Shown piece by piece: positions 12,359 through 26,861 of a stretch of DNA of 64,000 nucleotides. The notes beneath the pieces are model-generated. The model saw only the letters and a list, made by a program, of their open reading frames with translations. It was not told the DNA's origin and ran no database searches. The stretch covers positions 56,642 through 120,641 of the forward strand of contig NZ_WFGV02000011.1 of NCBI RefSeq assembly GCF_010095445.2, written 5' to 3'. Position numbers and translations under genes: made by a program. Source of the stretch: Pseudomonas sp. TNT3 (GTDB taxonomy: Bacteria; Pseudomonadota; Gammaproteobacteria; Pseudomonadales; Pseudomonadaceae). Position 1 is the first letter of the stretch; the number at the start of each line of letters is the position of its first letter.

Positions 12359-13821
12359 TGTCTCTTAGTCTGAACAAGATTTTTGCCCACGCCGGTCGCG
12401 ATCTGCTGATCCGGGAACTGACCCTCGACAGCCGCAACGTGCGGGCGGGCGATCTGTTCCTCGCCGTTCCTGGCGGCAAGTTCGACGGTCGCGCGCACAT
12501 CGCCGACGCACTGCAGCGCGGTGCGGCGGCCGTGGCCTATGAAGTCCAAGGCGCCACGGTGCTGCCGATCACCGATGTGCCGCTGATTCCGGTCAAAGGC
12601 CTGGCGGCGCAGCTGTCGGACATCGCTGGACGTTTTTACGGTGACCCGAGTCGCCACCTGAACCTGGTTGGCGTGACCGGTACAAATGGCAAAACCAGCG
12701 TGACGCAATTGGTTGCGCAAGCGTTGGACCTGCTCGGTCAGCACTGCGGGATTGTCGGCACACTGGGTACCGGTTTCTACGGCGCGCTCGAAAGCGGCCT
12801 GCACACCACGCCGAACCCGATTGCCGTCCAGGCGACCCTTGCCGACCTGAAAAAGGCCGGCGCCAAAGCCATCGCCATGGAAGTTTCGTCCCACGGGCTT
12901 GATCAGGGGCGAGTCACTGCGCTGGCGTTTGATGTGGCGGTGATGACCAATCTTTCCCGGGACCATCTTGATTACCACGGCACCATGCAGGCCTACGGCG
13001 AAGCCAAGGCCAAGCTGTTTGCCTGGAACGATCTTAAATGCCGGGTGGTTAACCTCGACGACGAATTCGGCCGCCAGCTGGCTGCGGAAAAACGCGAGTC
13101 GCGGCTGATTACCTACAGTCTTGAAGACGCCAGCGCTTACCTGTATTGCCGCGAAGCGCAATTCGACGACGAAGGCGTGCGCGCCACGCTGGTCACGCCC
13201 CAGGGCGAACACCATTTGCGCAGTACCTTGCTCGGCCGTTTCAACCTGAGCAACGTGCTGGCAGCGGTCGGCGCACTGCTCGGCCTGGATTACGCGCTGG
13301 ACGAAATCCTCAAGGTCTTGCCAAAACTCGAAGGCCCGGCCGGTCGTATGCAACGCCTTGGCGGCGGCTCTCAGCCCTTGGTGGTCGTGGATTACGCCCA
13401 TACGCCTGACGCGCTGGAGAAAGTACTGACGGCCCTGCGTCCACACGCCAAAGGTCGGCTGCTGTGCCTGTTCGGTTGCGGCGGTGATCGTGATCGCGGC
13501 AAGCGTCCGCTGATGGCCGAAGTGGTCGAGCGTCTGGCCGATGGCGTGCTCGTCACCGATGACAATCCGCGTACCGAAGACCCGTCGGTGATTTTCGACG
13601 ACATCCGCGCCGGTTTCAGCGCTGTGGATAACGTCGCATTCGTTGCCGGCCGTGGCCAGGCGATTGCTCAGCTTATCGCCGGAGCGTCGGCGGATGACGT
13701 GATTGTCCTGGCCGGTAAAGGGCACGAGGACTATCAGGAAATCAACGGCGAGCGCCACGCTTTCTCCGATCTGGTCGAGGCTGATCATGCCCTGACCGCG
13801 TGGGAGGTGGCCCATGCTTAA
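12358..13821 (+). CDS. murE: UDP-MurNAc-tripeptide synthetase MurE
   Basis: 487 residues. Mur ligase with ATP loop GTNGKTS (about 109-115), central domain VMTNLSRDHLDYHGTM, and the DNPR motif (DDNPRTEDP, about 401) that selects meso-diaminopimelate. It adds the third residue of the stem peptide in the cytoplasm. Start and stop overlap ftsI and murF respectively (the murF overlap is 8 bases). Confidence 0.98.
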
Positions 13822-15181
13822 AGCCCTGACACTGAGCGAACTGACCGGCGCGCTGAACGCCCGCCTGGTGAATACTGATGCCACTTTCGACGGTGTCAGC
13901 ATCGACAGTCGTGCGATCCAGCCAGGCCAACTGTTTATCGCCCTGACCGGCCCGCGTTTTGATGGTCATGACTACTTGAACGACGTCGCCGCAAAAGGCG
14001 CCGTTGCAGCCCTGGTCGAGCGCGAAGTTACTGACAGCACGCTTGCGCAATTGCTGGTGAAAGATACACGCCAGGCGCTTGGCCAACTGGGCGCGATGAA
14101 CCGTGCCGGTTTCACGCATCAGGTTGCAGCAATCACCGGTTCCAGCGGTAAGACCACGGTCAAGGAAATGCTTGCGAGCATCCTGCGCACGCGGGGTCCG
14201 GTACTGGCGACCCGTGGGAACCTGAACAACGACCTCGGCGTTCCGTTGACCCTGCTCGAACTTGCGCCGGAACACACCGCAGCGGTCATTGAGCTGGGTG
14301 CCTCGCGACTCGGCGAAATCGCTTACACAGTGGCCATGACCAAACCTCATGTGGCCATTCTCAACAACGCCGGGACCGCCCACGTTGGCGAGTTCGGCGG
14401 GCCGGAAAAAATCGTTGAAGCCAAGGGCGAGATCATTGAAGGGCTGGATGCCGATGGCGTCGCCGTTCTTAATCTCGATGACAAGGCGTTCGGTATCTGG
14501 AAGACCCGTGCAGCCGGTCGCAAAGTGCTGACGTTCGCCTTGAGCAACCTCAGCGCTGACTTCTACGCCAGCGATCTGGACCGTGATGCTCGCGGTTGCC
14601 CGGCGTTCAATCTGCACAGTCCTGAAGGTGTGGAGCGCGTTCAATTGAACCTGCTCGGCACTCATAACGTTGCCAATGCGATGGCCGCCGCAGCTGCCGC
14701 CCATGCGCTGGGTGTCTCGCTGTTCGGCATCGCCACCGGGCTTGGCGCAGTGCAGCCGGTCAAGGGGCGCACCGTTGCGCAACTGGCCAGCAACGGCATG
14801 CGCGTCATCGATGACACCTACAACGCGAACCCCACCTCAATGTGCGCCGCCGTTGATATACTCGCCGGCTTTTCCGGCCGCACCGTCCTGGTGCTCGGGG
14901 ATATCGGCGAGTTGGGCGATTGGGCAGAGCAGGGACACCGCGACGTGGGCGAGTACGCCCGTGGCAAGGTTTCCGCGCTTTACGCCGTCGGACCCATGAT
15001 GGTTCACGCCGTAAACGCTTTCGGTGAACAGGCTTGTCACTTCGCCACTCAGGCTGAACTGATCAAGGCCCTGGACGCCGAGCAAGACACAAACACCACC
15101 ATTTTGATCAAGGGCTCGCGTAGCGCTGCGATGGAAAACGTCGTCGCCGCTTTGTGCGGGTCCAGTCTGGAGAAACATTAA
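13814..15181 (+). CDS. murF: UDP-MurNAc-pentapeptide synthetase MurF
   Basis: 455 residues. Mur ligase with ATP loop [11 protein letters not shown] (about 112), [14 protein letters not shown] (about 136) and [12 protein letters not shown] (about 333). It attaches D-Ala-D-Ala to the UDP-MurNAc-tripeptide, using the product of the Ddl ligase encoded downstream. Translation is probably coupled at both ends: the ATG lies inside the end of murE, and the TAA shares a base with the mraY ATG. Confidence 0.98.
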   Translation: MLKALTLSELTGALNARLVNTDATFDGVSIDSRAIQPGQLFIALTGPRFDGHDYLNDVAAKGAVAALVEREVTDSTLAQLLVKDTRQALGQLGAMNRAGFTHQVAAITGSSGKTTVKEMLASILRTRGPVLATRGNLNNDLGVPLTLLELAPEHTAAVIELGASRLGEIAYTVAMTKPHVAILNNAGTAHVGEFGGPEKIVEAKGEIIEGLDADGVAVLNLDDKAFGIWKTRAAGRKVLTFALSNLSADFYASDLDRDARGCPAFNLHSPEGVERVQLNLLGTHNVANAMAAAAAAHALGVSLFGIATGLGAVQPVKGRTVAQLASNGMRVIDDTYNANPTSMCAAVDILAGFSGRTVLVLGDIGELGDWAEQGHRDVGEYARGKVSALYAVGPMMVHAVNAFGEQACHFATQAELIKALDAEQDTNTTILIKGSRSAAMENVVAALCGSSLEKH

Positions 15182-16263
15182 TGCTGCTGCTGCTAGCGGA
15201 GTACATGCAACAGTTCTACAAAGGCTTCGCGGTCTTCCAGTACCTGACCCTGCGCGGGATTCTCGGTGTGCTGACCGCGCTGGTTTTGTCGCTGTGCTAT
15301 GGCCCGTGGATGATCCGTACTTTGCAGAAGCGTCAGATCGGTCAATCCGTTCGCAACGACGGTCCGCAATCGCATCTGTCCAAATCAGGCACCCCGACCA
15401 TGGGCGGCGCGCTGATCCTGTCGTCCATCGGCGTCAGCACCTTGCTCTGGGCCGACCTCAGCAACCGCTATGTCTGGACCGTGCTGCTGGTCACCTTGCT
15501 GTTTGGTGCGATTGGCTGGGTCGATGACTACCGCAAGGTGATCGAAAAGAACTCACGTGGCCTGCCAAGTCGCTGGAAATACTTCTGGCAATCGGTGTTC
15601 GGCCTGGGCGCGGCGATCTTCCTTTATATGACCGCCAGCACTCCTGTGGAAACCACGCTGATCCTGCCGATGCTCAAGGACTACAGCATTCCCCTGGGCG
15701 CGGGCTTTATCGTCCTGACCTATTTCGTGATCGTTGGCTCGAGCAACGCGGTCAACCTGACCGATGGCCTCGACGGTCTGGCGATCATGCCGACCGTGAT
15801 GGTTGGCGGTGGTTTGGGGATCTTCTGCTACCTGTCCGGTAACGTGAAGTTCGCGGAATACCTGCTGATTCCTTACGTTCCGGGCGCGGGTGAGTTGATC
15901 GTGTTCTGCGGCGCATTGATCGGTGCGGGTCTCGGGTTTCTCTGGTTCAACACCTACCCGGCGCAAGTCTTCATGGGCGACGTTGGCGCACTGGCGCTGG
16001 GCGCGGCCCTGGGCACCATCGCAGTGATTGTCCGTCAGGAAATCGTCCTGTTCATCATGGGCGGCGTGTTCGTGATGGAGACCCTGTCGGTCGTCATTCA
16101 GGTTGCCTCTTTCAAGCTGACCGGGCGCCGCGTATTCCGCATGGCACCGATTCACCACCATTTTGAACTCAAGGGCTGGCCCGAGCCACGCGTGATCGTC
16201 CGTTTCTGGATCATCACCGTGATTCTGGTACTGGTCGGCCTTGCCACCCTGAAGCTGAGGTAG
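15181..16263 (+). CDS. mraY: Phospho-MurNAc-pentapeptide translocase MraY
   Basis: 360 residues, about ten membrane spans. Family signatures: GTPTMGG (about 69), the Asp-rich GWVDDYRKV (about 112), [14 protein letters not shown] (about 190), [14 protein letters not shown] (about 265) and the HHHFELKGW loop (about 323). It transfers phospho-MurNAc-pentapeptide to undecaprenyl phosphate, making lipid I. The ATG at 15181 overlaps the murF stop and is preferred over an upstream GTG inside murF. Confidence 0.98.
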   Translation: MLLLLAEYMQQFYKGFAVFQYLTLRGILGVLTALVLSLCYGPWMIRTLQKRQIGQSVRNDGPQSHLSKSGTPTMGGALILSSIGVSTLLWADLSNRYVWTVLLVTLLFGAIGWVDDYRKVIEKNSRGLPSRWKYFWQSVFGLGAAIFLYMTASTPVETTLILPMLKDYSIPLGAGFIVLTYFVIVGSSNAVNLTDGLDGLAIMPTVMVGGGLGIFCYLSGNVKFAEYLLIPYVPGAGELIVFCGALIGAGLGFLWFNTYPAQVFMGDVGALALGAALGTIAVIVRQEIVLFIMGGVFVMETLSVVIQVASFKLTGRRVFRMAPIHHHFELKGWPEPRVIVRFWIITVILVLVGLATLKLR

Positions 16264-16268
16264 AACGA

Positions 16269-17615
16269 GTGTCTCTGATCGCTTCTGACCACTTCCGCAT
16301 CGTTGTCGGCCTCGGCAAGAGCGGCATGTCCCTGGTTCGCTTCCTGGCGAACCGGGGCACGTCGTTTGCTGTCGCCGACACGCGGGAAAATCCACCGGAA
16401 CTGGCCACGCTCAAGCGTGACTATCCGCACGTGGAAGTGCGTTGTGGCGAGCTGGACGTCGAATTCCTGTGCCGTGCCGACGAGCTCTACGTGAGCCCCG
16501 GCCTGGCGCTGGCGACCCCGGCCCTGCAGGCTGCCGCCGCCCGTGGCGTGAAATTGTCCGGCGACATCGAGCTGTTCGCGCGTCACGCGAAGGCGCCGAT
16601 CGTTGCCATCAGTGGTTCCAACGCAAAAAGCACCGTCACCACGCTGGTCGGCGAGATGGCGGCTGCGGCCGGTAAGCGTGTTGCTGTTGGCGGTAACCTC
16701 GGCACACCAGCGCTGGATTTGCTCAGCGACGACGTCGAGCTGTACGTGATGGAACTGTCGAGCTTCCAGCTTGAGACCACTGATAACCTCGGCGCCGAAG
16801 TGGCGACCGTGCTCAACGTCAGTGAAGACCACATGGACCGCTACAGCGGCCTGCCGGCTTATCACCTGGCCAAGCACCGGATTTTCCGGGGTGCCAAGCA
16901 GTTCGTGGTCAACCGCCAGGATGCCCTGAGCCGCCCACTGATGGGCGAAGGCCAGCCTTGCTGGACCTTCGGTTTGACCAAGCCTGATTTCAAGGCCTTC
17001 GGTATCCGCGAAGAAGAAGGCGAGAAGTACCTGGCCTTCGAATTCCAGAACCTGATGCCCGTGCGCGAATTGAAAATTCGTGGCGCCCATAACCAGTCCA
17101 ACGCCCTCGCTGCCTTGGCGCTGGGGCATGCGGTCGGCCTGCCTTTCGACGCCATGCTCGCGAGCCTGCGCACCTTCGCTGGCCTTGAGCACCGCTGCCA
17201 GTGGGTTCGCGACTTGAATGGCGTGAGCTACTACAACGATTCCAAAGCCACCAACGTCGGGGCCGCATTGGCCGCCATCGAAGGGCTGGGCGCGGACATC
17301 GACGGCAAACTCGTGTTGATCGCCGGTGGCGACGGCAAGGGTGCCGACTTCAAGGACCTGCGTGATCCGGTGGCAGTCAATTGCCGCGCCGTGGTGTTGA
17401 TGGGTCGCGACTCGGACCTGATCGGCCAGGCCATCGGCGATGCCGTGCCATTGATTCGCGTCAGCTCGCTGAACGAAGCGGTGGAGCAATGCCGCGCCAT
17501 CGCCGAGCCAGGTGATGCGGTGCTGCTGTCGCCCGCCTGCGCCAGTTTCGACATGTTCAAGAACTACGAAGAGCGTGGAACGTTGTTCGCCCGCGCCGTG
17601 GAGGACTTGGCATGA
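16269..17615 (+). CDS. murD: UDP-MurNAc-L-Ala:D-Glu ligase MurD
   Basis: 448 residues from a GTG start 5 bases after mraY. N-terminal nucleotide-binding fold (VVGLGKSGMSLVRFL), an ATP loop written GSNAKSTV (about 117) instead of GTNGKST but keeping the catalytic Lys, NVSEDHMDRY (about 180) and the C-terminal domain with YNDSKATNVGA (about 321). It adds D-glutamate in the cytoplasm. The stop overlaps the ftsW ATG. Confidence 0.97.
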   Translation: MSLIASDHFRIVVGLGKSGMSLVRFLANRGTSFAVADTRENPPELATLKRDYPHVEVRCGELDVEFLCRADELYVSPGLALATPALQAAAARGVKLSGDIELFARHAKAPIVAISGSNAKSTVTTLVGEMAAAAGKRVAVGGNLGTPALDLLSDDVELYVMELSSFQLETTDNLGAEVATVLNVSEDHMDRYSGLPAYHLAKHRIFRGAKQFVVNRQDALSRPLMGEGQPCWTFGLTKPDFKAFGIREEEGEKYLAFEFQNLMPVRELKIRGAHNQSNALAALALGHAVGLPFDAMLASLRTFAGLEHRCQWVRDLNGVSYYNDSKATNVGAALAAIEGLGADIDGKLVLIAGGDGKGADFKDLRDPVAVNCRAVVLMGRDSDLIGQAIGDAVPLIRVSSLNEAVEQCRAIAEPGDAVLLSPACASFDMFKNYEERGTLFARAVEDLA

Positions 17616-18829
17616 GTCTGAGAAATATCATCAAGCCTTACCCGTCGCCGATCATCACCGGGCGCGGTATCGACCTGGATTTTCCGATGCTCGCCGGTTG
17701 CCTGGCATTGCTCGGCCTGGGTCTGGTCATGATTGCATCGGCGTCCACCGAAGTGGCGGCGGTGCAGTCCGGCAGCGCGCTGTATTACATGATTCGCCAC
17801 CTTATTTACGTGGTGTTGGGCCTGGGTGCCTGCATCGTCACCATGATGATCCCGATCGCTACCTGGCAACGCCTGGGCTGGCTGATGCTGATCGGTGCGT
17901 TCGGCTTGCTGGTGATGGTGATCATCCCGGGCATCGGCCGTGAAGTGAACGGTTCGATGCGCTGGATCGGGTTCAGCTTCTTCAACGTTCAGCCTTCCGA
18001 GATCGCCAAGGTGTTCGTGGTGATTTACCTCGCCGGTTACCTGGTGCGTCGCCAGAAAGAAGTGCGTGAAAGCTGGATGGGCTTCTTCAAGCCGTTCATC
18101 GTGCTGCTGCCAATGGCCGGCCTGCTCCTGATGGAGCCGGACTTCGGGGCCACCGTCGTGATGATGGGCGCTGCCGCAGCGATGCTGTTTCTCGGCGGGG
18201 TCGGGTTGTTCCGGTTCTCCCTGATGGTGGTTCTCGCCGTTGCGGCGGTGGTGTTGCTGATTCAGGTTCAGCCCTATCGCATGGCGCGTCTGACCAACTT
18301 CGCGGATCCATGGGCTGACCAGTTCGGTGCGGGTTATCAGCTGTCCCAGGCATTGATCGCTTTCGGTCGTGGCGAGTGGTTGGGTGTCGGCCTGGGCAAT
18401 AGCGTGCAGAAGCAGTTTTACCTGCCGGAAGCCCACACCGACTTCGTATTCTCGGTTTTGGCAGAAGAACTGGGCGCCGTGGGCTCCCTGTTCACCGTAG
18501 CGCTGTTCACCTTCGTCTGTATTCGTGGCATGTACATCGGTTACTGGGCCGAGAAAGCCAAGCAATTCTTCGCGGCTTACATCGCCTATGGCTTGTCGTT
18601 CCTGTGGATTGGTCAGTTCCTGATCAATATCGGGGTGAACGTCGGTCTGTTGCCAACCAAAGGCCTGACACTGCCGTTCCTCAGCTATGGCGGTAGTTCG
18701 TTGGTGATTTGCTGTGCCTGTCTTGGCTTGTTGCTGCGTATCGAGTGGGAGAGTCGAACCCACCTGGGCAGCGAAGAGATGGAGTTCCAGGAAAGTGACT
18801 TCGCCGAGGAGCCGACCCATGGGCGCTAA
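17612..18829 (+). CDS. ftsW: Septal SEDS glycosyltransferase FtsW
   Basis: 405 residues, about ten membrane spans, SEDS family (FtsW/RodA/SpoVE). Signatures: FFNVQPSEIAKVF (about 125), EAHTDFVFSVLAEELG (about 273) and GLTLPFLSYGGSSLV (about 353). It polymerises lipid II into septal glycan together with FtsI. The ATG overlaps the murD stop; murG begins 11 bases before the ftsW end. Confidence 0.97.
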   Translation: MSLRNIIKPYPSPIITGRGIDLDFPMLAGCLALLGLGLVMIASASTEVAAVQSGSALYYMIRHLIYVVLGLGACIVTMMIPIATWQRLGWLMLIGAFGLLVMVIIPGIGREVNGSMRWIGFSFFNVQPSEIAKVFVVIYLAGYLVRRQKEVRESWMGFFKPFIVLLPMAGLLLMEPDFGATVVMMGAAAAMLFLGGVGLFRFSLMVVLAVAAVVLLIQVQPYRMARLTNFADPWADQFGAGYQLSQALIAFGRGEWLGVGLGNSVQKQFYLPEAHTDFVFSVLAEELGAVGSLFTVALFTFVCIRGMYIGYWAEKAKQFFAAYIAYGLSFLWIGQFLINIGVNVGLLPTKGLTLPFLSYGGSSLVICCACLGLLLRIEWESRTHLGSEEMEFQESDFAEEPTHGR

Positions 18830-19881
18830 CGTGCTGATCATGGCAGGCGGCACCGGCGGCCACGTGTTCCCGGCACTGGCGTGTGCGCGCGAATTCCAGG
18901 CCCGCGGTTATACCGTGCATTGGCTCGGTACTCCTCGCGGCATCGAAAACGAGCTGGTGCCGTTGGCCGGTATCGAGCTGCACCGGATCAATGCCAGCGG
19001 ACTGCGGGGCAAGGGCAAATTGTCCCTGCTCAAGGCACCGTTCATGTTGCTTAAATCGGTGTGGCAGGCGCGGGCGATCATTCGTCAGCTGCAGCCCGTC
19101 TGCGTTGTTGGCTTTGGTGGCTATGTGACCGGCCCGGGTGGCGTTGCCGCCAAACTGGCTGGCGTTCCGGTGATCGTTCACGAACAGAACGCCGTGGCCG
19201 GTACCGCCAATCGGTTGCTGGTGCCGTTGGCCGCCCGAGTCTGTGAAGCATTCCCCGACACCTTTACCCTGTCGGACAGCCGCCGCACCACCGGTAACCC
19301 GGTGCGTACCGAGCTGTTCCTCGAAACACCGCGGCAGGCCCTGGCCGGTCGCAAGGCGCGTTTGCTGATCCTGGGTGGAAGCCTGGGCGCAGAACCGTTG
19401 AACAAATTGTTGCCTGAAGCCCTGTCGCAAGTTGCCGCTGACCTGCGTCCGGAAGTGTTTCATCAGGCTGGTAAAAACCACGATGAAGTGACTGCAGAGC
19501 GCTATCGCGCGGCTGGCGTCGAGGCGCAAGTGCAGCCTTTCATCAAAGACATGGCCCAAGCCTATGGCTGGGCCGACCTGGTGGTGTGCCGCGCAGGCGC
19601 GCTGACCATCAGTGAACTGGCCGCCGCCGGTCTGCCCTCGATGCTGGTGCCTCTGCCCCACGCAATCGACGATCACCAGACCCGCAACGCCGACTATTTG
19701 GCCCGTGAAGGCGCTGCCTTCCTGATGCCACAAAGAACGACCGGCGCAGCGGATCTTGCCGCGCGCCTGACAGAGGTCCTGATGCAACCACAACGACTCA
19801 CCGACATGGCTCTTGCCGCACGCCGACTGGCCAAACCCGACGCTACCCGTAACGTTGTCGATACCTGCCTGGAGGTGGCCC

Positions 19882-19889
<8 letters not shown>
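18819..19889 (+). CDS. murG: Lipid II synthase MurG
   Basis: 356 residues, GT-B glycosyltransferase. GGTGGHVFP at about 10-18 is the lipid-I-side loop. [14 protein letters not shown] (about 100), [14 protein letters not shown] (about 122) and the UDP-GlcNAc site [18 protein letters not shown] (about 254) follow. It adds GlcNAc to lipid I on the inner face of the membrane. The ATG at 18819 (MGANVLIM) is set by family alignment; it overlaps ftsW by 11 bases. Confidence 0.97.
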
Positions 19890-22295
<2,406 letters not shown>

Positions 22296-22299
22296 GACC

Positions 22300-23169
22300 A
22301 TGCAAGGCGCACAGCTTAGACATCAGCCTCCCGCACCGCCCGGCCGCAAGCCGGTGCCGCGGGGTGCCAGCCGAATGGTGGCTAAAGAGCCGATGTCTGC
22401 GCGCCTGCCGAAAGCCAACTTTGGCTTTCTCAAAGCGTTGTTCTGGCCGGTGCTGCTGGTCGCGCTGGGCTTTGGTACCTACGAAGGCGCACAGCGGTTG
22501 CTGCCGTACGCGGATCGACCGATCACCAAGATCGCCGTACAGGGCGACTTGAGTTACATCAGCCAGCAAGCGGTGCAGCAACGGATCGCCCCTTACGTGG
22601 CGGCGAGTTTCTTCACCATTGACCTGGCCAGCATGCGGACCGAGCTGGAACAGATGCCATGGATTGCCCACGCCGAAGTGCGCAGGGTGTGGCCGGACCA
22701 GGTCGTGATCCGCCTGGAAGAACAACTGCCGGTGGCGCGTTGGGGCGATGAGTCGCTGTTGAACAACCAGGGGCAGGCGTTTACCCCGCGTGAGCTGGCC
22801 AATTACGAACATTTGCCACAGCTGTTCGGCCCTCAACGGGCGCAACAGCAAGTGATGCAGCAATACCAGGTACTGAGCCAGATGCTCCGGCCTTTGGGCT
22901 TCTCGATTGCACGCCTGGAGTTGCGTGACCGGGGCAGCTGGTTCCTGACCACTGGCGCCGGCAGCGCGGGCCCGGGAATCGAACTGTTGCTCGGACGCGG
23001 CAACCTGCTGGAAAAGATGCGCCGCTTCATTGCCATCTATGACAAGACGCTTAAAGAACAGATAACGAACATTGCGCGCATCGATCTGCGCTACGCCAAC
23101 GGCCTCGCTGTTGGCTGGCGGGAACCTGTAGCGCCCACGGCAGCCCAACCCGCTGTCGCGAAGAATTAA
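22300..23169 (+). CDS. ftsQ: Cell division protein FtsQ
   Basis: 289 residues. A basic cytoplasmic tail (about 1-45, rich in Pro/Arg), one membrane span (about 46-66), a POTRA domain (about 74-142; [16 protein letters not shown]) and a beta domain ([14 protein letters not shown]). FtsQ joins FtsL and FtsB in the periplasm at the septum. Start ATG at 22300 (MQGAQLRHQ), 4 bases after ddlB. Confidence 0.95.
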   Translation: MQGAQLRHQPPAPPGRKPVPRGASRMVAKEPMSARLPKANFGFLKALFWPVLLVALGFGTYEGAQRLLPYADRPITKIAVQGDLSYISQQAVQQRIAPYVAASFFTIDLASMRTELEQMPWIAHAEVRRVWPDQVVIRLEEQLPVARWGDESLLNNQGQAFTPRELANYEHLPQLFGPQRAQQQVMQQYQVLSQMLRPLGFSIARLELRDRGSWFLTTGAGSAGPGIELLLGRGNLLEKMRRFIAIYDKTLKEQITNIARIDLRYANGLAVGWREPVAPTAAQPAVAKN

Positions 23170-23184
23170 GAAGAGGCAGGACCC

Positions 23185-24444
23185 ATGGCAAACGTGCAAA
23201 GCGGGAAAATGATCGTCGGTCTCGATATCGGCACCTCCAAAGTGGTGGCGCTGGTCGGCGAGGTCTCGGACGACGGCACGCTGGAAATCGTCGGGATCGG
23301 TACCCACCCTTCCCGTGGCCTGAAAAAAGGCGTGGTGGTGAACATCGAGTCCACCGTGCAATCGATCCAGCGCGCAATCGAAGAAGCGCAGCTGATGGCC
23401 GGTTGCCGAATTCACTCGGCGTTCGTCGGTGTTGCAGGCAATCACATCCGCAGCCTGAACTCCCACGGCATCGTTGCGATCCGCGATCGCGAAGTCAGCT
23501 CCGCCGACCTTGAGCGCGTCCTCGACGCCGCCCAGGCCGTAGCGATCCCGGCCGACCAGCGCGTACTGCATACCCTGCCGCAGGATTACGTGATCGATAA
23601 CCAGGAAGGCGTACGTGAGCCACTGGGCATGTCCGGTGTACGTCTGGAAGCCAAGGTCCACGTTGTGACCTGCGCGGTCAACGCTGCACAGAACATTGAA
23701 AAATGCGTGCGTCGTTGCGGTCTGGAAATCGACGACATCATTCTCGAGCAACTGGCTTCCGCGTATTCGGTACTGACCGATGACGAGAAAGAGCTGGGCG
23801 TTTGCCTGGTGGACATCGGTGGCGGCACCACCGACATCGCGATCTTCACCGAAGGCGCGATCCGTCACACGGCGGTCATCCCGATTGCAGGCGACCAGGT
23901 CACCAACGACATCGCCATGGCGTTGCGCACCCCGACCCAGTACGCCGAAGAGATCAAGATTCGCTACGCCTGCGCCCTGGCCAAACTGGCCGGTGCCGGT
24001 GAAACCATCAAGGTGCCAAGCGTTGGCGACCGTCCACCGCGCGAACTGTCCCGTCAGGCCCTGGCCGAAGTGGTCGAGCCGCGTTACGACGAGCTGTTCA
24101 CGTTGATCCAGGCCGAGCTGCGTCGCAGTGGCTACGAAGACCTGATTCCGGCCGGCATCGTGCTGACCGGTGGTACGTCGAAAATGGAAGGCGCGGTCGA
24201 ACTGGCCGAAGAAATTTTCCACATGCCGGTACGCCTGGGCGTGCCCCATGGCGTGAAGGGTCTCGATGACGTGGTCCGCAACCCGATTTACTCCACAGGC
24301 GTTGGCCTGTTGATGTACGGCCTGCAAAAGCAGTCCGACGGGATTTCGTTCTCGGGTATCAGCAGCCGCGACAGTTACAGCAATGAAGAGCCTAAACCCG
24401 CTTTGCTCGATCGCATCAAGAGCTGGGTACAAGGCAACTTCTAA
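23185..24444 (+). CDS. ftsA: Actin-like division protein FtsA
   Basis: 419 residues. Actin/Hsp70 fold with VGLDIGTSKVVALVGEV at the N-terminus, the SHS2 subdomain, VDIGGGTTDIAIFTEGA (about 210) and VLTGGTSKMEG (about 328). The C-terminal LLDRIKSWVQGNF is an amphipathic membrane-targeting helix. It anchors the FtsZ ring to the membrane. An AGAGG-type ribosome site precedes the ATG, 15 bases after ftsQ. Confidence 0.98.
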   Translation: MANVQSGKMIVGLDIGTSKVVALVGEVSDDGTLEIVGIGTHPSRGLKKGVVVNIESTVQSIQRAIEEAQLMAGCRIHSAFVGVAGNHIRSLNSHGIVAIRDREVSSADLERVLDAAQAVAIPADQRVLHTLPQDYVIDNQEGVREPLGMSGVRLEAKVHVVTCAVNAAQNIEKCVRRCGLEIDDIILEQLASAYSVLTDDEKELGVCLVDIGGGTTDIAIFTEGAIRHTAVIPIAGDQVTNDIAMALRTPTQYAEEIKIRYACALAKLAGAGETIKVPSVGDRPPRELSRQALAEVVEPRYDELFTLIQAELRRSGYEDLIPAGIVLTGGTSKMEGAVELAEEIFHMPVRLGVPHGVKGLDDVVRNPIYSTGVGLLMYGLQKQSDGISFSGISSRDSYSNEEPKPALLDRIKSWVQGNF

Positions 24445-24522
24445 GCATCAGTTTCAAGCGACATGCAGCACGGCAACAAAAGCAGTAGGCGAAAAAACTA
24501 GAGAATGTAAAGGAGAGGGAAA

Positions 24523-25716
24523 ATGTTCGAACTCGTAGACAACATCCCCGCAAGCCCGGTCATCAAAGTTATCGGTGTTGGCGGAGGCGGCGGCAACGCT
24601 GTCAACCACATGGTCAAGAGCAACATTGAAGGCGTTGAGTTCATCTGCGCCAACACTGATGCCCAGGCGCTGAAAAGCATCGGCGCGCGGACCATCCTGC
24701 AACTGGGTACTGGCGTGACCAAAGGTCTCGGCGCTGGTGCCAACCCTGAAGTAGGTCGTCAGGCCGCTCTCGAAGACCGTGAGCGCATTGCCGAAGTCCT
24801 GCAGGGCACCAATATGGTGTTCATCACCACTGGCATGGGCGGTGGTACCGGTACCGGTGCTGCGCCGATCATTGCTGAAGTGGCCAAGGAAATGGGCATT
24901 CTCACCGTTGCGGTAGTGACGCGTCCGTTCCCGTTCGAAGGCCGCAAGCGTATGCAGATCGCTGACGAAGGTATCCGTCTGCTGTCTGAAAGCGTCGACT
25001 CGTTGATCACTATTCCCAACGAGAAGCTGCTGACCATCCTCGGTAAGGACGCCAGCCTGCTGTCGGCTTTCGCCAAGGCAGACGATGTACTGGCCGGTGC
25101 CGTTCGCGGTATCTCCGACATCATCAAGCGTCCGGGCATGATCAACGTCGACTTTGCCGACGTACGTACCGTGATGAGCGAAATGGGCATGGCAATGATG
25201 GGCACTGGCTGCGCCAGCGGTCCGAACCGTGCACGCGAGGCCACCGAAGCGGCCATTCGCAACCCGCTGCTGGAAGACGTGAACCTGCAAGGCGCACGTG
25301 GCATCCTGGTGAACATCACCGCCGGTCCTGACCTGTCCCTGGGTGAGTACTCCGACGTGGGTAGCATCATCGAAGCCTTCGCTTCCGAACACGCGATGGT
25401 CAAGGTCGGTACCGTTATCGATCCGGACATGCGTGACGAGCTGCACGTGACCGTGGTTGCCACTGGTCTGGGCGCTAAAATCGAGAAACCTGTAAAGATT
25501 ATCGACAATACCGTTCACACCTCCATGGCTTCCCAGCCACAACAACAGGCGCCCGCTCGTCAGGACGCACCTGCTGTGAACTACCGTGATCTGGACCGTC
25601 CGACCGTTATGCGCAACCAGGCTCAGGCCGGTGCAGCGACTGCCGCGAAGATGAATCCGCAAGATGACCTGGACTACCTGGACATCCCGGCTTTCCTGCG
25701 TCGTCAGGCCGATTGA
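24523..25716 (+). CDS. ftsZ: Tubulin-like division protein FtsZ
   Basis: 397 residues. Nucleotide-binding segments GVGGGGGNAVNHM (about 17), the tubulin signature GGGTGTGAAP (about 107) and the synergy loop NVDFADVRTVM (about 208). A Gln/Pro/Ala-rich linker (about 320-380) ends in the conserved tail DDLDYLDIPAFLRRQAD that binds FtsA, ZipA and MinC. The 78-base gap after ftsA and a GGAGAGG site suggest separate translation control, and ftsZ promoters are commonly placed inside ftsQA. Confidence 0.98.
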   Translation: MFELVDNIPASPVIKVIGVGGGGGNAVNHMVKSNIEGVEFICANTDAQALKSIGARTILQLGTGVTKGLGAGANPEVGRQAALEDRERIAEVLQGTNMVFITTGMGGGTGTGAAPIIAEVAKEMGILTVAVVTRPFPFEGRKRMQIADEGIRLLSESVDSLITIPNEKLLTILGKDASLLSAFAKADDVLAGAVRGISDIIKRPGMINVDFADVRTVMSEMGMAMMGTGCASGPNRAREATEAAIRNPLLEDVNLQGARGILVNITAGPDLSLGEYSDVGSIIEAFASEHAMVKVGTVIDPDMRDELHVTVVATGLGAKIEKPVKIIDNTVHTSMASQPQQQAPARQDAPAVNYRDLDRPTVMRNQAQAGAATAAKMNPQDDLDYLDIPAFLRRQAD

Positions 25717-25743
25717 TGGAATGTATCAGGGCTATGAAGGTGA

Positions 25744-25776
25744 TTGGTGTTCAGCAAAGGTCTGGTCTGCTATTAT
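25744..25776 (+). promoter_or_regulatory. Possible lpxC promoter
   Basis: TATTAT at 25771-25776 is a good -10. TTGGTG at 25744 is too far upstream (21 bases), and TTCAGC at 25750 is 15 bases away, so the -35 is weak. The 112-base ftsZ-lpxC gap fits a separate promoter for lpxC. Confidence 0.4.
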
Positions 25777-25792
25777 CGCCAGCCTTTGTTGA

Positions 25793-26740
<948 letters not shown>

Positions 26741-26761
26741 GTAAAAACCTCTCTAGTTTTT

Positions 26762-26790
26762 AAAGGCTGCCTTCGGGTGGCCTTTTTTTA
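26762..26790 (+). terminator. Terminator of the dcw-lpxC cluster
   Basis: AAAGGCTGCC-TTCG-GGTGGCCTTT with a following run of seven T. The UUCG tetraloop and U-run are typical of an intrinsic terminator. Confidence 0.9.
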
Positions 26791-26815
26791 TGTCCGCGCA
26801 AAAGTGAAGCGGTGC

Positions 26816-26845
26816 TTGTAGCGGCCTCATCGCGGGCAAGCCCTT
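26816..26845. repeat. Degenerate single REP-like sequence
   Basis: TTGTAGCGGCCTCATCGCGG followed by GCAAGCC resembles half of the GTAGC/GGCAAGC REP elements elsewhere in the window, without an inverted partner. It lies between lpxC and the 3' end of the diguanylate cyclase gene. Confidence 0.45.
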
Positions 26846-26861
26846 TGTCACACCAAGGATT